A stretch of 64,000 nucleotides of DNA. It comes from Mesorhizobium temperatum. GTDB lineage: Bacteria > Pseudomonadota > Alphaproteobacteria > Rhizobiales > Rhizobiaceae. The DNA is taken from positions 1-64,000 of the forward strand of contig NZ_NPKJ01000033.1 in assembly GCF_002284575.1 (NCBI RefSeq), given 5' to 3'. Position 1 is the stretch's first letter. Every line of letters begins with the position of its first letter. Shown here one piece after another: positions 29,040 to 37,168 of the stretch. Under the pieces are notes generated by a model. It was not told where the DNA came from. It did not search any database and saw only the letters and a list, made by a program, of their open reading frames with translations. The translations under genes and the position numbers were made by a program.

Positions 29040-30977
29040 TCAGATGCCGCCGCCGCTATCGTATTGGTTTTCGGCAATGTCGCGCTCGTTCAGCCAGAGT
29101 TCCAGGGCCTCTACCATCTCCTCGGCAGACTTGCCGAGTGTCTTGAGATGGATTTCGGGGTTTTCCGGGGCTTCATACGGTGAATCGACGCCGGTGAAAT
29201 TTTTGATTTCGCCATTCAATGCCCGCGCATAGAGGCCCTTCGGATCGCGTCTGGCGCATTCCTCAAAAGGTGTGTCGACAAACACCTCGACGAATTCACC
29301 GTTGGCCATCAATTCCCTGGCCATGCGCCGCTCTGCGCTGAAGGGCGAAATGAAGGAAACGATGACGATCAGCCCGGCATCGGCCATCAGCCGCGCCACT
29401 TCCGCAACGCGGCGAATGTTTTCGACGCGGTCGGCGTCGGTGAAGCCAAGATCGCGGTTGAGGCCGTGGCGGACATTGTCGCCATCCAGGATGTAGGTAT
29501 GGCGGCCGGTGGCGAACAGCTTCTTCTCAAAAAGATTGGCGATGGTCGACTTGCCCGAGCCCGAGAGCCCGGTGAACCAGAACACTGCGGGCCGCTGGTT
29601 CTTCAGATCGGCGCGGCCGTGCTTGCCGACATCGAGCGATTGCCAGTGGATGTTCTCGGCGCGGCGCAGCGAATGCAGGATCATGCCGGCGCCGACCGTG
29701 GCGTTGGTGATGCGGTCGATCAGGATGAAGGCGCCGGTCGTGCGGTTCTCGGCGAACGTATCGAAGGCGATCGGCGCCCGCGTCGAGATGTTGCAAATGC
29801 CGACCTCGTTCATTTCGAGCGACTTGGCCGCCTCATGAGCAAAGTCGTTGACGTTGACGCGGTATTTCAGGTCGGTGACGGTTGCGCTGGTCTGATCGGT
29901 CTCGGTCCGCAGGATGTAGGAGCGGCCAGGCAGCAGCGCGTGCTCGTCAAACCAGACGATGTTGGCGGCGAACTGGTCGGCGACCTGGGGCCGCGCCGCC
30001 GGCGACACCAGCATGTTGCCGCGCGAGACCTCTACCTCGTCGTCGAGGACAAGGGTGATGGCCTGGCCGGCGACCGCTTGGCTCAGGTCGCCGCCATGCG
30101 AGACGATGCGCCTGACATGAGAGGACTTGCCGGATTTGGCGACAACGACCTCGTCGCCTGGTGAGACGGAGCCGGACGCAATCGTGCCGGCAAAACCGCG
30201 AAAATCGAGATTGGGGCGGTTCACATACTGCACCGGAAAACGGAACGGCAGTTCGACAACGGCTTCATCGACCGACACGGCTTCCAGATGTTCGATCAGC
30301 GTCGGCCCGGAATACCATTCCGTCTTGTCCGAGCGGCTGGTGACGTTGTCGCCGTAACGGGCAGACATCGGGATGGGCACGATCGTCTCGAAGCCGAGCT
30401 TGTGCGAGAACTGCCTGAAATCCTCGATGATCCGTTCGAACACGGCCTTGTCGAAGCCGACGAGGTCGATCTTGTTGACGGCCAGGACGATGTGCCGGAT
30501 GCCCAGCAGCGAGGCGATGATCGAATGGCGCCTGGTCTGGCGCAGCACGCCCTGCCGGGCATCGATCAGAACGATGGCAAGATCGGCGGTCGATGCGCCC
30601 GTCGCCATGTTGCGCGTGTACTGTTCGTGGCCGGGCGTGTCGGCAACGATGAATTTGCGTTTCGGCGTGGCGAAAAAGCGATAGGCGATATCGATGGTGA
30701 TGCCCTGCTCGCGCTCGGCCTCAAGGCCATCGACCAGCAGGGCAAAATCGACGTCGTCGCCCGTCGTCCCGTGCTTGCGCGAATCACGCTCGAGCGCGGC
30801 AAGCTGGTCCTCGAAAATCTGCTTGGTATCCGAAAGCAGGCGCCCGATCAGCGTCGACTTGCCGTCGTCCACGGAACCGCAGGTCAGGAAGCGCAGCAGC
30901 GACTTTTGTTCCTGCACCGCCAGATAGTCACGAATGCCGTCGGTGGGCGCGAGGCTCTCGGCCGTGATGTGGCGCAT
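29040..30977 (-). CDS. cysN: Sulfate adenylyltransferase subunit 1 / APS kinase fusion
   Basis: 645 residues. Residues 1-430 are an EF-Tu-like GTPase: P-loop GSVDDGKST at 34-42, [12 protein letters not shown] and VNKIDLV. Residues about 460-645 are an APS kinase with P-loop [11 protein letters not shown] and the substrate segment [15 protein letters not shown]. Together with CysD it makes APS, using GTP hydrolysis, then phosphorylates APS to PAPS. The fusion is the form rhizobia call CysNC or NodQ. It starts 2 bases after the cysD stop. PAPS serves sulfation or sulfate reduction; no sulfotransferase is recognisable in this window. Confidence 0.96.
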   Translation of the reverse strand: MRHITAESLAPTDGIRDYLAVQEQKSLLRFLTCGSVDDGKSTLIGRLLSDTKQIFEDQLAALERDSRKHGTTGDDVDFALLVDGLEAEREQGITIDIAYRFFATPKRKFIVADTPGHEQYTRNMATGASTADLAIVLIDARQGVLRQTRRHSIIASLLGIRHIVLAVNKIDLVGFDKAVFERIIEDFRQFSHKLGFETIVPIPMSARYGDNVTSRSDKTEWYSGPTLIEHLEAVSVDEAVVELPFRFPVQYVNRPNLDFRGFAGTIASGSVSPGDEVVVAKSGKSSHVRRIVSHGGDLSQAVAGQAITLVLDDEVEVSRGNMLVSPAARPQVADQFAANIVWFDEHALLPGRSYILRTETDQTSATVTDLKYRVNVNDFAHEAAKSLEMNEVGICNISTRAPIAFDTFAENRTTGAFILIDRITNATVGAGMILHSLRRAENIHWQSLDVGKHGRADLKNQRPAVFWFTGLSGSGKSTIANLFEKKLFATGRHTYILDGDNVRHGLNRDLGFTDADRVENIRRVAEVARLMADAGLIVIVSFISPFSAERRMARELMANGEFVEVFVDTPFEECARRDPKGLYARALNGEIKNFTGVDSPYEAPENPEIHLKTLGKSAEEMVEALELWLNERDIAENQYDSGGGI

Positions 30978-30979
30978 GC

Positions 30980-31885
30980 TCAGAAATACCCCTCGCGCTT
31001 CTTCTTTTCCATCGAACCGGCTTCATCACGGTCGATCAGGCGGCCCTGCCGTTCGGAGGTGCGCGCCGTCAGCATTTCGCCGACAATGGCCTCCAGCGTA
31101 TCGGCGTCGGATTCGATCGCGCCGGTCAGCGGATAGCAGCCAAGCGTGCGGAACCGCACCAGCCGGTTCTCAACCGTCTCGCCGGGACGCAGTTCCATAC
31201 GGTCGTCATCCTTCAGAATGAGCATGCCGTCGCGTTCGACGACCGGTCGCTCCTTGGCGAAATAGAGCGGCACGATCGGGATGTCCTCCTGGAGAATATA
31301 CTGCCAGATATCGAGTTCGGTCCAGTTCGACAACGGAAACACCCGGATCGATTCACCGGTCGCGATGCGGGTGTTGAATATCTTCCACATCTCCGGCCGC
31401 TGGTTCTTCGGATCCCAGACGTGCTGGGCGTTGCGGAAGGAGAATATCCGCTCCTTGGCGCGCGATTTCTCCTCGTCGCGCCGCGCCCCGCCGAAGGCTG
31501 CATCGAAGCCGTATTTGTCGAGTGCCTGCCGCAGCGCCACGGTCTTCATCACATGCGTATGGGTGTTCGAGCCATGGTCGAAGGGATTGATGTTGTCGCG
31601 TACGCCGTCTTCGTTGACATGCACCAGGAGATCGAAGCCGAGCTTTTGCGCCATCTGATCGCGAAACGCGATCATCTCGCGGAATTTCCAGGTCGTGTCG
31701 ACGTGGAGAAAGGGAAAGGGCGGCTTGGCCGGATAAAACGCCTTCATCGCAAGATGCATCAGCACGGAGGAATCCTTGCCGACCGAATAGAGCATGACCG
31801 GCTTGGCGAAGGCCGCCGCTACCTCGCGAAAGATATGGATGGATTCAGCCTCAAGCCGCTGAAGGTGCGTAAGCGCGATATTCAT
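30980..31885 (-). CDS. cysD: Sulfate adenylyltransferase subunit 2
   Basis: 301 residues from the ATG at 31885 ([18 protein letters not shown]), which matches the E. coli CysD N-terminus and length; the frame extends to 31942 but those residues look like leader. The ATP pyrophosphatase PP-loop SVGKDSS and the [12 protein letters not shown] segment are present. It adenylates sulfate to APS in complex with the GTPase encoded directly downstream. NodP-type paralogs have the same sequence features; nothing here links it to nod genes. Confidence 0.95.
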   Translation of the reverse strand: MNIALTHLQRLEAESIHIFREVAAAFAKPVMLYSVGKDSSVLMHLAMKAFYPAKPPFPFLHVDTTWKFREMIAFRDQMAQKLGFDLLVHVNEDGVRDNINPFDHGSNTHTHVMKTVALRQALDKYGFDAAFGGARRDEEKSRAKERIFSFRNAQHVWDPKNQRPEMWKIFNTRIATGESIRVFPLSNWTELDIWQYILQEDIPIVPLYFAKERPVVERDGMLILKDDDRMELRPGETVENRLVRFRTLGCYPLTGAIESDADTLEAIVGEMLTARTSERQGRLIDRDEAGSMEKKKREGYF

Positions 31886-33130
31886 GGACTGCAAGCGTTC
31901 TCTCGTGCCAATCCAGACCTTGCATCGATGCATCAGGCGCAATTTTCAGCGGCCCGGTTCAAGCTTCACTTCTGGACAATGTGTCTTCGTGCGGGCCTTC
32001 TAGCAGATCGCCATCGTTTATAACAATGCAAGACGGGCCTGCCCTGGAGTGGTTCGGGAATGAATTTTCCACGCGGGGACCAGAACCCGGAAATTCCTGC
32101 TCAAAGGGCTGGCGAGCTTGGTGGCCGAAAAAATATTCCCTGGAGCGGCCGCGATCAGCGTCAACTCGGCTACACGTTCCTGCGGTCACGTAGATTGAGC
32201 AGCACCGTCGATTTTTGATGGCAATCCCGTCTCGCCGTACTATGGAAAACGATGATCAGCCGCTATACTGGCTCCCGAAAACAAGTCGCCATTCGTAATG
32301 CAACTTGCACGAACCCTGAAGACCGTCGCGCCAAGCACGGTCGAAAAGCCCATCCCAGAAAACCTCTCCGAACAAGGCGAGCAGCAGCCTTGAGCCGGTT
32401 TTCGTCGATAACAGGTCAATTCACGCCTTCCCGAGTTAATATCTACTTGTCCATTCTGGAATTGTGGTGATCACCTATCTCTCAGGCGGAATGGTTCTGA
32501 TCGGCCACGATATTCTGGACGCAATCCTAATGATGTTCCTGGTATCCGGAACATGCCTTGCGTCAGGACGCCACCTGCCTCTGATGGAAGAGCTGACGCT
32601 CTCCATAGCACCAACAGTCCGATAGAAGTTCGGGCAAGACAATGAAGGTGTTAGTAACAGGATTCACAGGGGTTCATCCGCCGTCTGTCGTACGACAGTT
32701 CAGCGGATAGAGCCGGGTTCCGCTGCCCCCAGCCTGGATAATGCCTCTCAAGCTCTCCTAAAACTGCCTTCGCTTCCCAGCCGACGCAATTTGTTCGAGC
32801 TTATGTTTCGCGCGGCGGCTTGTCTTGGCCTGAGTTACCACTCTCTGGGATCCTGGCGCCTGTGCAAAATTTAACTTCGAGGCAGAGCGACCATGGCTTC
32901 GCGCCGTGGGAAGTTTTCGAGATCCCGGAATTCATCGCCAAGCCGTCTGTCGGGCAAGCCTCTTCAATGCAGCGTTTGGTTCAGACGACCCTAGCCGCGA
33001 TGCCGAATCTAATCGATGCACTGCGGCAGGATCATCCTTCTATCGCGGCATTTGCGGAGTTGACCTCGGTCACAACGAGTGGCATTTCAACTCGGATTGT
33101 CCGCTACTACCGAGTTAAGGTTGGGTGCAG
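31886..33130. other. Gene-poor junction with decayed coding fragments
   Basis: About 1.2 kb upstream of cysD, with no intact recognisable gene. It contains the SDR stub at 32,642, a perfect 14-base palindrome CTGTCGTACGACAG at 32,685-32,698, and short frames that read like protein but match no family I know: one near 32,270-32,400 with ENKSPFVMQLARTLK, one at 32,466-32,624 with a GTG start, and one at 32,820-33,134. The cysD promoter should lie in the first part but is not clear. The mix suggests a recombination boundary between core genes and the polysaccharide locus. Confidence 0.6.
32642..32712 (+). pseudogene. Frameshifted N-terminal stub of an NAD(P)-dependent sugar epimerase/reductase
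   Basis: The frame begins MKVLVTGFTG, the start of the Rossmann dinucleotide loop of extended SDR proteins (epimerases, GDP-4-keto-6-deoxymannose reductases). One extra G follows; skipping it restores GFIRRL, close to the usual GFIGRHL. The match then stops. I therefore read this as the first 15-17 codons of a deleted sugar-nucleotide reductase or epimerase gene. The exact enzyme cannot be told. Confidence 0.6.
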
Positions 33131-34381
33131 ATGAAATCAATCGTGGTCGCGTTTGGAGTGCTACTCTCGATGCTCTCTCGGGATGGTGGCTCTACCGAAG
33201 AACGAACGCCCTGGATAGATATCCCTACCGTCCAAATGCGTGGAGGGCTGTCAGTTTTCTGGGCTATGGGTGGCAGTCAGAGTGAGAGACATCGCAAGGA
33301 GGCGGTGGCTCACGGGTTCCAGCTCTCCACCGCTCTGAACACCTTTGCTGACTATCCTGGAAAGCAGAAGGAAAATATCGCGAACTTTGCAAAGAGTGCT
33401 CTAGCCAATCCATGGGCGAAGCCTCCGTTTTTTGAGCGCATTGTGCGCCGAAATATCGAAGCGCGCAGACCGGAAGGCATCTTCTTCCACGACATCGAAA
33501 TTCCGTACTCCAACGATGCGGAGGCGGCTTGGGAGAATGCGCAAACACGTAAGCTATCTGGGGCCAGTTCGTTTCCGGAATTTGAGAAGGACTACCTCAA
33601 AGAGTGGTCGACTTGGTTTTCACTTCCGCTGCAATGGACGAAAGAGATCTATCCGCAGACCCCTGTAGGGCTGTACGGAGTTCAACCTTTCCGCCGTGAT
33701 TTCTGGGGCATCGCTGGTAAGAGCGCCAGTCAGATCGATGGTTCTCACGCTACCGACCTGGAGCTATGGCGAAATATTGATCGGTACGTCGATTACTATA
33801 TCGCCAGCATCTACGCCTTCTATCCGACGGCTGATTCCGTTTTCTACATGGCCGCTAATGTCGAGGAAAACTATACGCGCACCAAGCAGTTTGGTAACAG
33901 ACCCGTCTATGCGTTTGAGTGGCTTCGCTATCACAACGCGAACAAGTGGGAAAAAAACAGGGAAATCGACCCTTGGCTGGTTGAGGCGATGGCGATCGTT
34001 CCTTGGTTCAGCGGGGCAAAAGGAATAGTTCTATGGGGCTGGGAACCAAATGATGATCGTCCCGACTTAGCCCCCTATGCTGTTTTTGACCGATATATGC
34101 GATCACTCGCGCGGGTTTCGAAGCTTTCCGAACTGATAGGTCGCGGAACTTTGGTGGTCGATACTCCGACCTATGATCTGTGGAGCAAGAGGCTGCCGCT
34201 GGTACGAAAAATCGTTGTAGGGCAGGACGACTGCGTTGTGATGGCTATCAATCCTTGGCAGTCGGACAATGAGACAACTAGCGTAGAAACGACATGCGGA
34301 AGTGCCCCCCTGCGTGTTGAGATGAAGGGCCGAATGGTAACGCTTTTGCATTCAGTTGGTCCCGCGAAAGCGTTCTTTTAA
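33131..34381 (+). CDS. Putative exported glycoside hydrolase, distantly GH56-like
   Basis: 416 residues. Start at the ATG 33131 (AAGG ten bases upstream); a GTG two codons earlier is also in frame. A short hydrophobic N-terminus suggests export, though weakly. The order of motifs is that of a TIM-barrel hydrolase resembling GH56 hyaluronidases: FFHDIEIPYS (Asp-x-Glu, the position of the GH56 catalytic pair), VGLYGVQPF, RYVDYYIASIYAFYP, PVYAFEWLRYH and GIVLWGWEP, where GH56 has GIVIWG. The similarity is judged by eye and overall identity is low. It is the only long rightward gene beside the leftward polysaccharide locus and may trim that polymer. Its 3' end abuts an IS fragment, so a slightly longer original protein is possible. 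Confidence 0.6.
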   Translation: MKSIVVAFGVLLSMLSRDGGSTEERTPWIDIPTVQMRGGLSVFWAMGGSQSERHRKEAVAHGFQLSTALNTFADYPGKQKENIANFAKSALANPWAKPPFFERIVRRNIEARRPEGIFFHDIEIPYSNDAEAAWENAQTRKLSGASSFPEFEKDYLKEWSTWFSLPLQWTKEIYPQTPVGLYGVQPFRRDFWGIAGKSASQIDGSHATDLELWRNIDRYVDYYIASIYAFYPTADSVFYMAANVEENYTRTKQFGNRPVYAFEWLRYHNANKWEKNREIDPWLVEAMAIVPWFSGAKGIVLWGWEPNDDRPDLAPYAVFDRYMRSLARVSKLSELIGRGTLVVDTPTYDLWSKRLPLVRKIVVGQDDCVVMAINPWQSDNETTSVETTCGSAPLRVEMKGRMVTLLHSVGPAKAFF

Positions 34382-34450
34382 TCTCGCTTTATCGCTCGAC
34401 GGACCGCCTCTGTCGTCGTGGCGCTCCCATGAAGAACCTGGCCTATAGTG
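34378..34450 (-). mobile_element. Remnant of an IS481-type transposase gene
   Basis: Read leftward from about 34,447 the frame gives GQVLHGSATTTEAVRRAI, which I recognise as the first residues of a transposase (IS481-like) common in rhizobia. The initiator is ATA instead of ATG, and the match ends after about 20 codons at a stop by the 3' end of the hydrolase-like gene. The 120 bases to its right may be the IS left end. No intact transposase or second end is present. Confidence 0.65.
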
Positions 34451-34568
34451 CATCCCTTGATTTCGGAGGACAAGGATGCCCCATCAAAGCCTGGGATCAA
34501 ACACCTAGCCTGAGACGGCCCTGTCGATCGTCTACGACACATCAGAGAGCGCACCGAAACCATTTCAG

Positions 34569-35912
34569 TCACGAAGCTTCGGGACGACGTCGCTGGGACG
34601 AAGTTCCGATGGGAACAAATAATTTGTCACCGTTGTGGTCGATCTCGATCAATTCGCTCTTCTGGGCCAGACGCTCTGCAAATCCTTTGTGAAAGATAAT
34701 TGCGTTCATATAGGCAAACGTCATTGCAAGGGCTTCGGTCCGTAACGGGTAATCAACCAGTGAATGGATGAGAAGAAACGACACCGAGAGAAAAGCTGCC
34801 TTTTGAAGTGGATCGCGGCGAATTCTGGCAAGTGCCGCAAACAGTAAAACGAAATAAACCACCATCAGCAGAATAGCTATAAATCCGCCCTCAAAGGCTA
34901 TCTCAAGATAATCGTTGTGAGCATGATTGACATATTTCTCGAATATCATCTCCTCTTTTTCGTATATCTGATAGGCTTTTTGAAAATTCCCAAACCCAAC
35001 GCCAGTCGCCAAATTCTCTTTGATTCCCTCGATAGTGGTTCGCGCAAATTCTCCTCGCCCGAAAGCCGGATCAAGCACCTTTGCATCGATCTTCGTCCAC
35101 GCGCCTATCGTGTAGACCGAGAGCCCGATGAAAATCGCCAGGATGCTCAATCCACTCACCCTGGAACGCGCTGAAAGAAAGACGATGGATAGTACGGTGA
35201 TCGCCAACCCAATCAGAACACCAGCACGCGAACCGGCAGCCAGAAGGAGCAGCAAAAGCGAGACCAGTCCGAGCGATCCTGACAAGAGATGTCCACGGAA
35301 CAGACCGTAATAAACGACGAAGGGGATAGAAACAAAAAGCAAAGCCGCAAAATGATTCTGGTTGGCAAAAAGCCCGGCGTTGATCGTAAAAGGCAACAAT
35401 CCCTCTATGGCGATGTCGTCAGAGAGCGAATATTGAATCGCTCCCGCTAACCCATTGCAGATAACGCCCATAAAAAAGAACGGCAGAAGCCCTTGAACCT
35501 GCTCGGTGCGCAAACGCAATACGCTCAAGAAAAACGCGGCTGACGCCACCAGATACAACAGACACTCGATCGTTCGGCCGACTCCGACGCTGACGAAGCG
35601 AGATCGGGTTTCTCCCGCCAGCCATGGATCGCCAAGCAACAACTCTGGTCGCGACCCGTTGAATATGACGGCAGGCAGCGGGAGGATTTGTAAAATCACC
35701 AATGCCACAGCGAAGATAAGCAGCCACAGAATTGAATGGGGGATTCTTGGGCCAGAAGTCTGCGAAAAAACAGTCGCCGCCGAGATGATTGCCGCAACCT
35801 GAACCAGCGTATCCGTATAGAGGCCGCTTGCAGTCCCTCCGCCTATCAGCAGCGATGTAAACAGAACCGATCCGAGGAGATATTTATCCCATTCCGATGG
35901 CCGGTCGCTCAA
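34569..35912 (-). CDS. O-antigen polymerase/ligase family membrane protein
   Basis: 447 residues with about 11-12 hydrophobic segments and a large hydrophilic loop near residues 270-330. NHFAALLFVSIPFV lies ahead of that loop and VNHAHNDYLEIAFEGG within it, which is characteristic of the Wzy_C/O-antigen ligase superfamily. TTG start: its first three bases overlap the TGA of the upstream TPR gene, and no ATG occurs in the N-terminal half. As last gene of the leftward locus, next to Wzc, it may polymerise repeat units or attach chains. A second Wzy-like gene lies at 53,044. Confidence 0.85.
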   Translation of the reverse strand: MSDRPSEWDKYLLGSVLFTSLLIGGGTASGLYTDTLVQVAAIISAATVFSQTSGPRIPHSILWLLIFAVALVILQILPLPAVIFNGSRPELLLGDPWLAGETRSRFVSVGVGRTIECLLYLVASAAFFLSVLRLRTEQVQGLLPFFFMGVICNGLAGAIQYSLSDDIAIEGLLPFTINAGLFANQNHFAALLFVSIPFVVYYGLFRGHLLSGSLGLVSLLLLLLAAGSRAGVLIGLAITVLSIVFLSARSRVSGLSILAIFIGLSVYTIGAWTKIDAKVLDPAFGRGEFARTTIEGIKENLATGVGFGNFQKAYQIYEKEEMIFEKYVNHAHNDYLEIAFEGGFIAILLMVVYFVLLFAALARIRRDPLQKAAFLSVSFLLIHSLVDYPLRTEALAMTFAYMNAIIFHKGFAERLAQKSELIEIDHNGDKLFVPIGTSSQRRRPEAS

Positions 35913-37168
35913 GATGAAAGTCTCTCGATGCTCAATTTGTGCATTACCAACGTACCGACGTAGCGAAATCGCCAGCTCTCAGCAATGGCGGCCGTCTCCA
36001 GCCGTAACAATTGCATGGGGCACCCAGCCGGTCCAATCGAAAAATCCTGACTAAGGGCCTGACGATTGTATGTACCCTCAGGAATTTTGAACCGCGCTGT
36101 TTCGCCGGCAGGCCCCATGCACCTGATCGACCAGAACAATTCCTTTGGAAGTTTCAGGTTCCTTGCAGAGGCATTCAGAGAAATCTTGTACGAACCTGGA
36201 GGGAGTTCAATATACTGCTGAAGAGAAGCGTTCTTGACGGGCGTGTTCAGGAAGCGAACCGTCGCTCCACCCTCACCTTCGACCGCATCCTGGGATGTTA
36301 CAAAGGTAACTTCCAAACCTGACTGCTCGCCGATTTGCCAATCGAAAGGTTTACCGCTGGGTACCGGTTCAAAGGTACTGTTGAAAATGTACCCGCCCAA
36401 CTTCCGTTCCTGATCAGACAGGCTGAAAAGAAACAACCGATAGGCCTGTTCATATTCCTTCTGACGAATATGTTCGTAGATCACCCGGGACAACTCGCTC
36501 GATTTTGGCGGCGCGCTTGACCCAGTCAAATCGAGCAGCAGTCGATCTGCTGACTTAAGCCCCGCGGGGGTTTTGCCGAGAGCCGCGAACAGACTAGCTC
36601 TCCAAGGTGCCTCCGCCTTGATGGCTGCCAGGACGGCCTGGTATCCATCGGGGCTCGAGAGGATTGTCGGCAGACCCTCGGCGACGGCCGGAAATCGATC
36701 TGGCCATCGCCGTAGCAATATATCGATCTCGCCGACAGCCTTTGACAGATCGCCTGTCTCGATCGAGTGGCCTATCGACCTCTGGAGCGCGTGGATCTCG
36801 GTCTTGGATAACTTTCGAGCTTGATCGAAGAACTCATAGGCTTCTTCTTTTTTGCCCTGTCGGTATTTGATCTCGCCAATCAAGCTGTAGAGACGTGCAT
36901 CTGCCAGATCGAAGCGAAGCGCGCCTTCGGCCTTGGCGAGCAACGCATCGAGATCAGGATCGTTGGTTGCGTCGTTCAGATCGTCGGTGATTTCGCTTAT
37001 CAAGGCATTGACGTTCAACGGATCCAGCGCGAGGGAAACGACTGGCGTCTCGGTTTCAAGAAACCGACTTAGCCCGATCGACGAAGCCGCCAACACTAGA
37101 ACGGATGCGACGAACCAAACGCCTGAACGCCGGAGATTTCGCATAAGCGGGCTGGTCTGCTCCGTCAT
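35909..37168 (-). CDS. TPR protein with C-terminal beta-sandwich, polysaccharide locus
   Basis: 419 residues from the ATG at 37168, which has GAGGG eight bases upstream; this overlaps the end of the Wzc gene by 113 bases. One N-terminal membrane segment (GVWFVASVLVLAASSIGL), helical repeats of TPR type (about 60-200; LYSLIGEIKYRQGKKEEAYE), then a C-terminal domain (about 255-419) that begins YIFNSTFEPVPSGKPFDWQ and looks like a carbohydrate-binding beta-sandwich. It is probably a periplasmic factor anchored in the inner membrane, acting with the Wzy-like protein to which it is coupled. No enzyme motif is seen. Confidence 0.75.
   Translation of the reverse strand: MTEQTSPLMRNLRRSGVWFVASVLVLAASSIGLSRFLETETPVVSLALDPLNVNALISEITDDLNDATNDPDLDALLAKAEGALRFDLADARLYSLIGEIKYRQGKKEEAYEFFDQARKLSKTEIHALQRSIGHSIETGDLSKAVGEIDILLRRWPDRFPAVAEGLPTILSSPDGYQAVLAAIKAEAPWRASLFAALGKTPAGLKSADRLLLDLTGSSAPPKSSELSRVIYEHIRQKEYEQAYRLFLFSLSDQERKLGGYIFNSTFEPVPSGKPFDWQIGEQSGLEVTFVTSQDAVEGEGGATVRFLNTPVKNASLQQYIELPPGSYKISLNASARNLKLPKELFWSIRCMGPAGETARFKIPEGTYNRQALSQDFSIGPAGCPMQLLRLETAAIAESWRFRYVGTLVMHKLSIERLSS

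Noticed and set aside
32820..33134. 104-codon plus-strand frame directly before the hydrolase-like gene
   Set aside because: It overlaps that gene's start, has no clear start signal and no recognisable family. Kept only as part of the decayed junction.
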